A stretch of 64,000 bases of DNA from Gracilariopsis chorda (lineage: Eukaryota; Rhodophyta; Florideophyceae; Gracilariales; Gracilariaceae), in NCBI GenBank assembly GCA_003194525.1, contig NBIV01000013.1:124001-188000 (forward strand), written 5' to 3'. Position 1 is the first letter of the stretch. Every line of letters begins with the position of its first letter. The notes beneath the pieces were generated by a model, which worked only from the letters and a program-made list of their open reading frames with translations, was not told the DNA's origin and made no database searches. The position numbers and the translations under genes are program-made. Positions 10,601-19,047 of this stretch are shown here, one piece after another.

Positions 10601-13580
10601 TGAATGTGGACTTGCGATGGACGCTCTAACATTGCTTGAGAAACGGTCTATTGGTTTGGCAAGACTGGCCCAAGAACCGCTGTGGGTGTACTGTGCTATT
10701 GGACACGAACCTGATCGTGCGGTTCATCTCAAGTTTCATCCACACCACTATCTTGCAAAGCCAAGTGATCGCATTCTGGGCTTACGTCGGGCTTTGTACA
10801 GAGCAGTTTGCGCAAATGGTGTTGATATCAACAGAACCCTTCGTATACCACATACTCAAGTGCTAGTGGCATACGTTGGGGGATTAGGCATTCACAAAGG
10901 AAGAGCTCTTGTTAAGTCTCTTGAGCACATGCTGAGCGAAGAGGATCACGGGTTATACTCGAGAAAACACCTCTGGTCACAAAATCATATTGGCAAGACC
11001 GTGTTCATATCAGTCGCTGCCTTCCTTCGCATTAGAGACCCCGACCTACATGCAGGTGGTAGCACGAAACGTGCTACAGAACTGAGAAGAGCTAGATTCA
11101 GCCGCAAGTCACGTGGGAGACGGCGCGATGACGATGATGATGATGATATATATGATCCGATGGATGACTCTCGAGTTCACCCAGAGCATTACGCAATTGC
11201 TATTAAGATCGCCGACGAAGCGTTGAGGGATGATGATGGCAATCTACCTGACGACTTTGGGCATTCTACAGAATATGATGCGAAACGCATAACATCTGCC
11301 GTACTGGACGATCCCTCTGGTTTGCAGCGGCTCGCTCTAGATGAGTATGCAGAGAGCCTGGAAATTCGAGGACGCGGGTCCTTGTATGAGACTGTGAAGC
11401 TTATAGCAAGTGAGTTTAAAGGTCCTTTTAAGGACTGGCGGGTTCCCCTAAGGTCGCCGGAACCAGAAGGAACCTTCTATCTTGCCACTGGTGCAGATCC
11501 CATCGCTATTCGTCAGGGAGCTTCCGTTACTGCCGCAAACTGCTCGGTTCGAACACGAAGAGATAATTCAGTTGCCGGAATCTTCTGCATGTTACCGTAC
11601 GATATACGAGGGTTTATTCGAAAGGTCGACTTCTCCGATAATGATAATTTGTCTTTACAAGAGTACAGACGTCTCGTTCCTGAAGGCTCATCTATTTCAT
11701 GTCGAATCGTTGACTTCAACTTCGAGAGGTTTGAAGTCGGTCTTAGTGCCAAACCTGAAGTCTTGAAGAATCCATCCCGAATCAAAGGATATTACGAATT
11801 GGTGGATAAGACTGATGATGCGTTTCGCCCTTATCCAAAAGTGGACGGCCTTAATACGAACGGCAGACAGACATTAGAAGGAACAGGTGCATCTATCTCT
11901 GGTGACACAAGAACGCGGCATAACTTGAATAGAACAATGTCACATCTCCGTGCGAGGGCTAGACGAATTGTGCAGCATCCCTTCTTTCATGACATAGCTG
12001 GGGAAACTGCAATTGAACAGCTGAAGGGAAGACTACCTGGTGATATCATCTTGAGGCCCAGCCAATACAAGGCTGACCGTGTCGTGTTCTCATGTAAGTT
12101 TGCGGCCCATGTGGGGGATGCAGACTCACACAAGGGTATTTTTCACGTGGACTGCAAGATGGACTACGATCCTGAAGATGATTCGGTTCCAGTTCGATTA
12201 CGTATTGAAGATAACATCTACGAGGATGTCGAACAGGTTTTGGAGCAATATCTTCGACCTATTATCTCTAATCTGACAGAAAGCTTGGATCATCGAAAGT
12301 TCAAAGAGGGGGACATCCAGTCATTGCGAGACTATGTATCATTAACTAAGAAGGAGAATCCAAAATCTATACCGTACGTCATTGGGCTCTCGGATACAAA
12401 GCCAGCACATCTAACCCTAGTTTACATTCCTGGCATGACAACTGTTGAATTGGAGGAGATTCGAGTTGTTCCGGATGGTTACAAGCTTCGCTCTGTTCTG
12501 CACAAAAACTTGGACGTCTTGATAGCATGGTTTAAGAAAAACATGCGCAAAGTCGCTGCTATCAGGCCACCACTGGAACCACCAGTTCCAGCGTCGCCCT
12601 ATTTGGCGGTTGCCTCACCCCACGCTGGAGCGAAGTCACCATTCATATCAGCAATGGGGACAGTAGGTTTTCAGGGAGCAAAGTCACCATTCCAGTCGGG
12701 CGCCAAATCTCCGTTTCAGGGTGGAGCAAAGTCACCGTTTCATGGAGGAGCAAAGTCACCATTTCATGGCGGAGCGAGATCACCGTTTCAAGGTGGATCT
12801 CGGTCTCCGCACCCTGCTGCCAACCGTTCACCGTATGTGGGCGCTCGGTCACCATACGCAGTTCCTCGGAGAACAGGAATCACTACGGCAACTCCAGCTC
12901 GAGATGAGCCACCTCCGCCAGCTCCACTGGTTGGCTCAAGCTATATCGATCCATACAGATACGCCGCACCGGCACGTGATTCATACGCCCCTAATGGTCC
13001 GATTCCGGACAGAAGACCTCGGTACAGTGATGAACCTATGCCGTCTGGGGATAGTGGCTGGGCGAAGGCTACAAGGCAACGCGATGAACCTCCCCCTGAT
13101 ATGCAAAATGGCTCTTATGGTCGTGGTGCGCCTCGGCGACCCGGCGGCTATGGCCCTCCTCCTCGCATGCATGATAGGAATCCACGAGATCCTCCTCCTC
13201 CCCCACGTATGCCGCCACAGCGTGGTCCTCCCCCAGGTATGCCGCAACAACGTGGTCCTCCGCCAGGTTTGCCGCCACAGCGTGGCCTTCCCCCAGGTTT
13301 GCCGCCACAGCGTGGCCTTCCCCCAGGTTTGCCGCCACAGCGTGGCCCTCCGCCAGGTTTGCCGCCACAGCGTGGCCCTCCGCCAGGTTTGCCGCCACAG
13401 CGTGGCCCTCCGCCAGGTTTGCCGCCACAGCGTGGCCCTCCGCCAGGTTTGCCGCCACAGCGTGGTCCGCCTCCTGGAAGGGAACCTCGAGGACGAGGTG
13501 ATGGTGAACCTATGCCGACATGGAGAGGGCAAGCGCCAGTACCTGCATGGAAAAAGGCGCAAGAGAGTCAACAATCGTAG
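7644..13580 (+). CDS. SPT6: Transcription elongation factor SPT6
   Basis: A single exon of 1978 codons. SPT6 is a histone chaperone that travels with RNA polymerase II and reassembles nucleosomes. Visible order: an acidic Asp/Glu-rich N-terminus (1-270), the helical Tex-like core with MYRKDYITPYLI near 360, a YqgF-like nuclease-fold domain (about 860-1020), a helix-hairpin-helix with YVGGLGIHKGRALV near 1075, an S1 RNA-binding domain near 1310-1380, and the tandem SH2 module from about 1439 (RRIVQHPFFHD) that binds phosphorylated polymerase linker. The C-terminus is unusual. It has a block of KSPF/RSPF repeats (about 1659-1740) and then nine tandem 10-residue PPQRGPPPGL units (about 1855-1946). 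The protein is longer than usual eukaryotic SPT6. ATG 7644 directly opens the acidic region. Confidence 0.96.
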   Translation: MSDNEGMYEDEAREEPEEDNFEDSSEEEEDEDNYEKDDFIIDDAEDGEGDDLAAPIPRLNNAAFDEVKRKKKKKRRRYREDSPELAEGDLQLLEEEGVRIDRRKKLKRLRKSAADEEDLAFNDDARDFVDDDEDEEEQYRARRRAADEPVDYDDDMDDFIDDGGRKKKATAEREGLVSSEAVRHARSIFGDAEEMTQYKGAHKLFKAGQRRDGDDEEDKDFKVDDDEGAPNGRPLRKLQDHDLDDMDDYDEEMQDRELPRRDPEGEAIAKELTASKDDAEKVTRIVTTDIPEQLQDHFGPDFKVPTESQIQEEAEWIYRHGFRDNPLYLHVTRFPAEEVKKRIVVLLSYMKIDSLDVPFIAMYRKDYITPYLIHPAGEVQRDPDPQSEAYSQEPMKTPFGFNSIAHEDRHLHCSFDHKRGVPAGYDDGFGDWTTLWHILDLDKRYADLLNLKKTVIRAAEEAADKGIHDSIVDDVKSMVITSDIEQTVRDANRQLRLALQLKEAMEPDDDEDDENGGLKSNKRPLKRKNKYNDYCARGYRDLAKEFGLTAGQVGENLKGAAEYGGSVQVHVPAEADDEPMALATRYAARLESNLNLASEADNDRLAMAAGRILYAARFILTTEIVADMTVVQTARKIICEPGTVSVSTIPTAQGIAQVGDNHPLRAVTSLFEKKLDSFTNTSDYVLIRRAVELGFAEMDIVLQPELITSFERMLSSAFLVSELEITSPLVEKWNKERLLIVEDVKTAIVKQMKEEIEHDLRESTALVLRSKICQAASRRFLLGPSIPNPSDNACPRVLSFCVTSEDDEEADPLQTKRDSTAVKEKGQATSDRRVARERITMAELDENGEYKNGYEMFAGWLRRPKRGPQAELQKQIKEQLKGYVTRSRAQTMVIGLGSGGKAALRLHEDLMDAVAEMACAKTSDDGEEPLRPEMLTNTELQQVQGIYDDYSKSPEEKTMEIRRIIGKYVILTDEFPARVYARTKWIECGLAMDALTLLEKRSIGLARLAQEPLWVYCAIGHEPDRAVHLKFHPHHYLAKPSDRILGLRRALYRAVCANGVDINRTLRIPHTQVLVAYVGGLGIHKGRALVKSLEHMLSEEDHGLYSRKHLWSQNHIGKTVFISVAAFLRIRDPDLHAGGSTKRATELRRARFSRKSRGRRRDDDDDDDIYDPMDDSRVHPEHYAIAIKIADEALRDDDGNLPDDFGHSTEYDAKRITSAVLDDPSGLQRLALDEYAESLEIRGRGSLYETVKLIASEFKGPFKDWRVPLRSPEPEGTFYLATGADPIAIRQGASVTAANCSVRTRRDNSVAGIFCMLPYDIRGFIRKVDFSDNDNLSLQEYRRLVPEGSSISCRIVDFNFERFEVGLSAKPEVLKNPSRIKGYYELVDKTDDAFRPYPKVDGLNTNGRQTLEGTGASISGDTRTRHNLNRTMSHLRARARRIVQHPFFHDIAGETAIEQLKGRLPGDIILRPSQYKADRVVFSCKFAAHVGDADSHKGIFHVDCKMDYDPEDDSVPVRLRIEDNIYEDVEQVLEQYLRPIISNLTESLDHRKFKEGDIQSLRDYVSLTKKENPKSIPYVIGLSDTKPAHLTLVYIPGMTTVELEEIRVVPDGYKLRSVLHKNLDVLIAWFKKNMRKVAAIRPPLEPPVPASPYLAVASPHAGAKSPFISAMGTVGFQGAKSPFQSGAKSPFQGGAKSPFHGGAKSPFHGGARSPFQGGSRSPHPAANRSPYVGARSPYAVPRRTGITTATPARDEPPPPAPLVGSSYIDPYRYAAPARDSYAPNGPIPDRRPRYSDEPMPSGDSGWAKATRQRDEPPPDMQNGSYGRGAPRRPGGYGPPPRMHDRNPRDPPPPPRMPPQRGPPPGMPQQRGPPPGLPPQRGLPPGLPPQRGLPPGLPPQRGPPPGLPPQRGPPPGLPPQRGPPPGLPPQRGPPPGLPPQRGPPPGREPRGRGDGEPMPTWRGQAPVPAWKKAQESQQS
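12620..12870 (+). repeat. KSPF/RSPF repeat block inside SPT6
   Basis: Imperfect tandem 24-30 bp units encode GAKSPF and G(A/S)RSPF motifs, roughly eight in all. Ser-Pro sites in tandem resemble the phosphorylated C-terminal repeats of elongation factors such as SPT5. A role in kinase-dependent regulation is inference. Confidence 0.8.
13208..13478 (+). repeat. 30-bp in-frame minisatellite (nine units) inside SPT6
   Basis: Nine head-to-tail 30-bp units each encode ten residues of the type LPPQRGPPPG. The last five units are identical at protein level, while the first four differ by M/L, Q/P and L/P changes. Homogenised units at one end suggest recent unit-number change, so the length may vary between strains. 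Confidence 0.92.
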
Positions 13581-13716
13581 ACTTTGAACAGCGTACGCTT
13601 GTAGAAGTACACGGGACTACGAGTCCAAGGTCTCCGCATAAAAGTTTGGAAAGGTGACACAAGAGTGCTTTCTTTAGTAAGTAGATTCAGTAATTGTATT
13701 CTAAGAGCACATTAAC

Positions 13717-15636
13717 CTAGGTTATGTGAAGCTGGCCGTGTCTGAGGTACGAAAATTCATGTTCGGCAACCGGGCCTGAGAGAAGACCGTGCTCCAAAGT
13801 TCTAACAGCATCAAGCATTCCTTCCTCACTGGAAGAGAAAGTACCCCAACGGTGAGCGACAGAGCGACGTGCTCGCAAGTCTTTGTGAATTGACAACATA
13901 TCGATGGCATCACCCTGTACTCCAGACATGTGTGTGCGAGGTTTGTAGCCGCCTATTGGTAGGAACGCTGTGTCACATGATCCATACCTCCGACTTATTT
14001 CCTTGAATACAGGACAGGAATGTCCACCGTATTTTTGGCGATAGTCGTATGAATCACTGTCTTCTACATCGTGGTATATTGAACGATATCCAGTGCCTCC
14101 GCAATAGAAGAAGCGATGGTGTGGAGCATGAACCAGCCACGAACACCAGAGAGTGTCATCGCGTAAACTGTAGTGCTGCGCAGGTGTACAGACAAACAGT
14201 GTATTGTTAAATCGGTGTTCCTCCCACCAGTCCAGTTCAATGATTGCGTTTTCCTTCACATTGTTTGCGACGAGTAGCGCTCGCAGGCCTATTGGTACTA
14301 GCCATTTCGTAACTCGAGGAGCAAGCACCTGTACAGCGTTCTTGTCGAAACTGTCGTAAGAAGAATTGGATATGAGGACAACATCAATGGGCTGCGGCAA
14401 TTCAGCTATCGAACATGTGGGAGGAACAAGTCGCTTCGGTCCGAGCGGACCGAGTCGCGTGCTCCACACGGGATCCGTAAGTACGGTGAGACCTCTGGTT
14501 TGAATCAAGAAAGTACTATGACCTATCCAATGAGAGACTAGGGCATACTTGTCCTTCTTCAGAGCCTCGTGACCAGCTACGAAATCCGGTCGTTCAGCAA
14601 GTAACAACATGCTTGCTAGCTGTTCCTCGGGAGGGCGACGGTCCTTAGCGACTTTGTGGAAGAAAGTGCGAGAGCCTGAACCGCCCCTAGTGCGGAGACC
14701 GTTCTCCTTTAGAGCCGAGTCCCATGGATTGCAGAAGCCCCCGTGTGGAAGGTGATGTTGAGGACGAGGAGCGCCATGGGGTTGCTTGGGCCTTCGAGGC
14801 AGGCCACGCTGACGGGCTGCTGAGATAACGGCTGCGGCAACGGAACGTTCGACGAATCCTGTGCGACTAACTCTGGCGAAGCGGGATTCATAGGCTTGGC
14901 CACCATCGTCAGGTCGTTGAGATTCACTTCTGTCGGAATGTTTGCGGAAACTGTGGCGAAAGGAGGGCTGTTGGGAGTGGGTGGATTGAGGCTTTTGATC
15001 AGGACTTGATTGGTCTCCTTTTGCGGTTTCGGTTCGATCAGTTTTTGATTGAGAAGAAGTTGAGGTGTGTTGGGCAAGCGGGGAGTGGGCGGTTGATGGT
15101 TCCGATGGCTTGGAGCGGTTGTTGGGATTTGTAAGCGGTGACATTGCGGGTTGTTTGAGTTCCATGTTGACGGCGGGGGGTTCGGAATGGGCAATGGTAG
15201 GGCGGATAGTGTGATGGAAGGAGTTAGAGGTTCGGTTGTGCAAAGCGGAGTGAGCGAGGACCAAGCTGTCTGGATCGGGATCTGTATTGGCGCTAGAGGA
15301 GTTGTTGGTTTGGATGGGCTTCTTTGTGAGCAAGGGGCTGGGAATTGAGGGCTCGGCGCCCTGTGGGACGGTACCAGTCAGCAGCGTGGTGCGCAAGCCA
15401 TCGTTGAGACTTGAGCTCTTGCGGACACCGAAGGCGGCGCCGCCGGAGGAGACAGCCTTTTTAAGAACAGTCTTCCCTCGAGTGAGCATGGCGCCTCTGC
15501 GGGAGTGTGAAGAAGGGGGAGGGGCATCGCGCTGGGCGGAATCTGGACGGACGCGCTTGGAGGCTGCGGGGGTGCGCGGAAGGAGTGCTCTGAGAGAGCG
15601 GACGGAGGCGGGGGCGTCGTCTGGGACGGTGGACAT
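13717..15636 (-). CDS. NAPE-PLD-like metallo-beta-lactamase-fold protein lacking the zinc-binding residues
   Basis: A protein of 639 residues from the first in-frame ATG (15636); the frame upstream to 15750 has no ATG. Residues 1-270 are low-complexity (Ser, Pro, His rich). The C-terminal half aligns by eye with N-acyl-phosphatidylethanolamine phospholipase D and bacterial relatives: HWIGHSTFLIQ, TDPVWSTRLGPLG, TPAQHYSLRD, GGYKPR and WGTF are all recognisable. The family's HxHxDH zinc motif is replaced by SNSSYDSF. The metal-bridging Asp of the FxGDTG motif is Gly (YCGGTGYRS). The final metal His just before WGTF is Arg. The fold is kept but hydrolase activity is unlikely, so this may be a binding or regulatory pseudoenzyme. 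It is convergent with SPT6 (136 bp between stop codons). The leader is C-rich on the sense strand. Confidence 0.85.
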   Translation of the reverse strand: MSTVPDDAPASVRSLRALLPRTPAASKRVRPDSAQRDAPPPSSHSRRGAMLTRGKTVLKKAVSSGGAAFGVRKSSSLNDGLRTTLLTGTVPQGAEPSIPSPLLTKKPIQTNNSSSANTDPDPDSLVLAHSALHNRTSNSFHHTIRPTIAHSEPPAVNMELKQPAMSPLTNPNNRSKPSEPSTAHSPLAQHTSTSSQSKTDRTETAKGDQSSPDQKPQSTHSQQPSFRHSFRKHSDRSESQRPDDGGQAYESRFARVSRTGFVERSVAAAVISAARQRGLPRRPKQPHGAPRPQHHLPHGGFCNPWDSALKENGLRTRGGSGSRTFFHKVAKDRRPPEEQLASMLLLAERPDFVAGHEALKKDKYALVSHWIGHSTFLIQTRGLTVLTDPVWSTRLGPLGPKRLVPPTCSIAELPQPIDVVLISNSSYDSFDKNAVQVLAPRVTKWLVPIGLRALLVANNVKENAIIELDWWEEHRFNNTLFVCTPAQHYSLRDDTLWCSWLVHAPHHRFFYCGGTGYRSIYHDVEDSDSYDYRQKYGGHSCPVFKEISRRYGSCDTAFLPIGGYKPRTHMSGVQGDAIDMLSIHKDLRARRSVAHRWGTFSSSEEGMLDAVRTLEHGLLSGPVAEHEFSYLRHGQLHIT

Positions 15637-16212
15637 TTGCGAGTAATCGGACTTAGAAGAGAAGGGTGACGGGAGGGAGAAGAACAACAGGAGGTTGTGG
15701 GGCGGGGGGGCTGGGGAATGGGCTGTCTGGGGAGGGAGGAGTTGGCGCACGGAAAGCGGAGGGGGAGTTGAGGGACTGAGCGTAGCGGCTGTGGATAAAG
15801 GTAGCGCGAGTGCTCAGGGCGGTGCGGCACGGGGGGGGGGTTGCGGCAGGGAGGCGCTACCCGGCGTGGCCACGTGGCGGGGGGTGCAAGGGAAGATGTT
15901 GTCAAAGGTGGGGAATGGATGCATTGCGCTGGTTCACGTGAGCGAAACGTGTCAATGCTGCCATGACGCGGAGGTTCAGCCAATGTGCCCCGTGGGCCGC
16001 AGTATGGGACGTGCCTGGCGGCCGTCCTCGCCTTCGCCAGCCGCAACCGCCCGTGCCTCACGCAAACCACACATGTCTGCACACATCTGCCCCTGCATTC
16101 GGAACGCTGGCAGCACGGCTGCCTCGTAGCCCCGATCCGCGCCACCATTATACGCGCTTCGAACCCTCCTGCCCAAATTCTTCGCTACGGAGTAGCTTTA
16201 CAACTCTGTCCG
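15637..16212. promoter_or_regulatory. Divergent promoter region between the NAPE-PLD-like and CHORD-like genes
   Basis: The half nearest 15637 is G-rich on the plus strand (C-rich for the minus-strand gene), with a G10 run near 15831-15840. The other half is CpG-rich without long homopolymers. No core promoter element is certain. Confidence 0.45.
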
Positions 16213-16686
16213 ATGTTGCGCTGCCGAGTCGCCCCCGACAACATGCAAATTATGCATACATATGCAGCTTTTGTCAATGCTCCACCGCTACCGAATGCCG
16301 TTCCCAAAGCCAACTCGTCGCGGCCGGTTTGTAAAACCGTGCTCGTCTGTGAGTTACGCACCTGTCGCAACTGTAAGAGGCAGTTCAATACGGCGGACAA
16401 CCACGCAAGCGCTTGCGTTTATCATCCGGGGCTATACACTGGTGATTCCAAACGCAAGGGCGAATGGACACGTTCCTATGCCAACGGCTCGGGCCAGGCT
16501 GAGCGATTTTGGTGGTGAGTTTGGCTTCTAACGTATCTGTATCCTTTTTGTACTACTCGGTTACGTGTGCCTCGTCGCATTTGAACTGACATTTGCCTTG
16601 CGGCCGTGCTGTCGATCAGGTGTTGCGGAGCAAGTACCCCGCAGGCAACCGGGTGCAAACGCGATTTTCACCTCACCTACGATTAA
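16213..16686 (+). CDS. Small CHORD-like zinc-binding protein, two exons
   Basis: Exon 1 is 16213-16514 and exon 2 is 16620-16686, giving 122 residues. The unspliced frame stops right after FWW (TGA at 16516-16518). Removing a GT-AG intron joins FWW to CCGAST and continues to GCKRDFH and a TAA. The resulting C-x2-C, DNHxxxxCxYHPG, W-x-CC and GC-x4-H pattern matches a CHORD zinc domain (cysteine- and histidine-rich domain, known from RAR1/CHP-1 co-chaperones), here with a GDSKRKGEW insertion. Only one such domain is present and there is no CS domain, so an HSP90 link is not implied. The start is uncertain: ATG 16213 is the most 5' in-frame codon, and 16243 is equally possible. The stop overlaps the stop of the convergent Mpv17 gene. 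Confidence 0.75.
16515..16619 (+). other. Spliceosomal intron, 105 bp
   Basis: The donor is GGTG|GTGAGT and the acceptor GATCAG|GTGTTG, with a CTGAC branch-point-like sequence about 35 nt before the acceptor. It is a phase-2 intron inside a Trp codon. Splicing is supported because exon 2 supplies the missing CC, GC and H of the zinc domain in frame. Confidence 0.8.
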
Positions 16687-17432
16687 GCACTCTTTTCTCT
16701 ATGAGCTATCCACGATAGAAGCGCTGTATATACAAGGTCGCATACGTTCACCACCAGAACGCGCAGATGCTTGGGGACCAGCGTGAAGTTCACAAACTGC
16801 ACGGCGGGAAACACTATCCAAGTCACTTTGAGCCCGTCTACATACTTCTGTTGGATCGTTTTTGCAATCACCGAAAAGTCTGTGCACCCTTCTATCAAAG
16901 AGATAAACGGGAAGAAAGCTAACAACCATAGCGGCGCTGCAATCAATTGATCGCACGCCACTTGCAAAACTAGGTTTGTTACATTGGTTGCCGGAATCAC
17001 ACGTTCAAAAAGTTCGTAGAGTACGTGGAATAACGGTGCAGTGAGAACCGCCCCGGTCAGGAAGAATGCCACGTTTCGCAACACGTCTATTCTTTCATTC
17101 GACTCTAGCTTTTGCGCAATTAAGTCTGAAAGGGACGACAGCACTGCTGACGTTATCACCTTTGTGACCAGTGTGTGCTCTTCTAGCATGCGTAGATAGA
17201 AGCGGCCAAAGTTGAACCTCTCGTCATCGTCCCCGTCTCTCACTTGTCTGTGACAGTCCGGCGGTGGCGGAGCTCGCGGGGGAGATGCATGCGATAAAAG
17301 CGGTAGACCTTCCATGTCCGGCAGACGCACTCTGGTGACTTCGGGAAAGCGTACCGGAGCACGCAGTGACGGCAGTGGGAGGCGGATGTGGGGAAGCACA
17401 CCCACGAACAGAGGAGCATGAGCAAGAGTCAT
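16683..17432 (-). CDS. Mpv17/PMP22-family integral membrane protein (paralog A)
   Basis: A protein of 249 residues starting at ATG 17432. About 75 N-terminal residues (proline- and arginine-rich) precede the Mpv17/PMP22 domain, recognised from LVTKVITSAVLSSLSDLIAQ, APLFHVLYELFERVIP, the DQLIAAPLWLL segment, and the C-terminal signature VFPAVQFVNFTLVPKHLRVL. Four or so hydrophobic helices are visible. Members sit in inner mitochondrial, peroxisomal or chloroplast membranes and influence metabolite or ion permeability; the exact substrate is unknown. A paralog with the same signatures lies at 39033, in the opposite orientation on the other side of the mobile-element island. The stop codon TAA (16683-16685) interlocks with that of the CHORD-like gene. 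Confidence 0.9.
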   Translation of the reverse strand: MTLAHAPLFVGVLPHIRLPLPSLRAPVRFPEVTRVRLPDMEGLPLLSHASPPRAPPPPDCHRQVRDGDDDERFNFGRFYLRMLEEHTLVTKVITSAVLSSLSDLIAQKLESNERIDVLRNVAFFLTGAVLTAPLFHVLYELFERVIPATNVTNLVLQVACDQLIAAPLWLLAFFPFISLIEGCTDFSVIAKTIQQKYVDGLKVTWIVFPAVQFVNFTLVPKHLRVLVVNVCDLVYTALLSWIAHREKSA

Positions 17433-19047
17433 GCCGCTCCAAATGCGCGTTGTCTTGTTTCGCCGTTCCCCTTTGGCACTCTAATACAGGGTACGATGCC
17501 AACTTCTGTGGATGTGGTCTGAGATTATGCGTGTGGCATTATCACTCTGGTTTCGGATTGGGTGGCAAACACCACGTCATTAACGTGTACGAAAGTTATC
17601 CTTATACCATTGCTTGGTGGCTTATCATTGGTAACGACACGTAGTATAGATTGGAAAATTGGTGAGATGATCCTGCTTGGGAAGCATGATGGGCGGTGGA
17701 ATCTCTTCTTCCAAATATTCATCTCACACATACAGCAATACTGTAGGTTAACCCGGTTACCGACAGTAAACGGTTAAGGTTAAGGATTACGCGCTCAGCA
17801 CTTTTGATTTTAATCAGAATATATTTAATTAAATATCAATCATAATAAAATAGCTTCACGTCATGGTTATCCCGGCCCGCTCTTTTCGAAGCAGTATGTT
17901 ATCTTTGGGCTCGTGATCGAGTGAAATCGTTTACGAACGTTCAACCCACAATTTCGTTGTCCTTTTGAAGTTGACACAGCCCTTGTTGATAATTCATCTC
18001 GAATACTATCGCTAAGTACCGCAGCTTTTTCTATGCTTACTGCTTGCACTTGCTTCTTATCTCTACGGGAATGCTCCGTGTTTGCTTCGTATTTGCTTCG
18101 TATTTGCTTCTTCACTAGGTTCCATTACTGATGACATGTAATCGCCATCAACGGTATACGTACTGGAAACAAGACAGTAAAGCATTACGCTGGCTGGCGT
18201 TACGAACACTGCTACGCGGGGGCCTTCATTTGATGCATTTCTCTGTCTTTCCGGCTACATGCCGATTTTATGCAAGGCGTTCTTACAGTACGCGAAAATA
18301 ATGTTGTCATAATCAGAACTTCTCGAACTTCATACTTGCGGCCCTCATTAACTGTACAGACAACGATCATTTTGACCGTGCGCGTTGTGGATGAAGCAAA
18401 GCTACATCTGCTTTTGCTTTTGGGGCGACCACTTACACAAACTTTAGTTGCTTCACATCAAACTCTTTGGCCAGGGATCTGTCACGGTAGCACTTGCTCC
18501 TTCAATACCCACTCGACACGCCAGAGACGCAGTATTTCTGTGTAGAATTGCCTGTTCACCTTTTTTTGTAGTTTTAAATTGCTTCCTACGCTGCAGGGAT
18601 ATACATTCCTCGGATTTATCTTCCTAAGATATGAAGCTCTTACCGAAATACAAGAACCTATGCATAACGTGATAATAAAAAAACACATCAATCGCTCATA
18701 CACGAACCTGATATATCTTTCCCGGGAACACAGCTCTCCCTCTACCCACTCTGAAGATGATAGGACAGAAGCAATGCCAGATCTTGCAGATTTGGAAGAA
18801 ACCATGTCTCCAGCTACTGAGCTGTAATTTGTCGTGCAATTAAACGCAGCGGCTTCTTCATTCTCTACCATGATATTTGAGGCATCGGTTTTGCCATAGC
18901 CGGCTTTAAACAATCAAGAAGCGCATATACAAGAGCACTCTCGACACCAAAGCCGAACAGAAGGCGGAAAGTTAAAGACGCTGAAAGTGAGAGGAGTATT
19001 TGTCCTATTTGCAAACATTGATTCACCAAGAAGACAAAAGTATGAGA
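17433..19047. other. No recognisable gene
   Basis: The longest minus-strand frame (18482-18913) lacks an ATG at its start and resembles nothing I know. The interval is AT-richer than the flanking genes. Nothing else is supported. Confidence 0.45.

Noticed and set aside
13201..13480. CRISPR-like array of 30-bp repeats
   Set aside because: The units are contiguous without spacers and encode in-frame protein repeats of a eukaryotic gene.
12721..13587. 288-codon frame overlapping the SPT6 C-terminus
   Set aside because: It is produced by the tandem repeats of SPT6 read in another frame.
16150..16200. tRNA-like TTCGAACC sequence near 16156
   Set aside because: No matching acceptor stem or anticodon arm could be folded around it by eye; no tRNA is claimed anywhere in the window.
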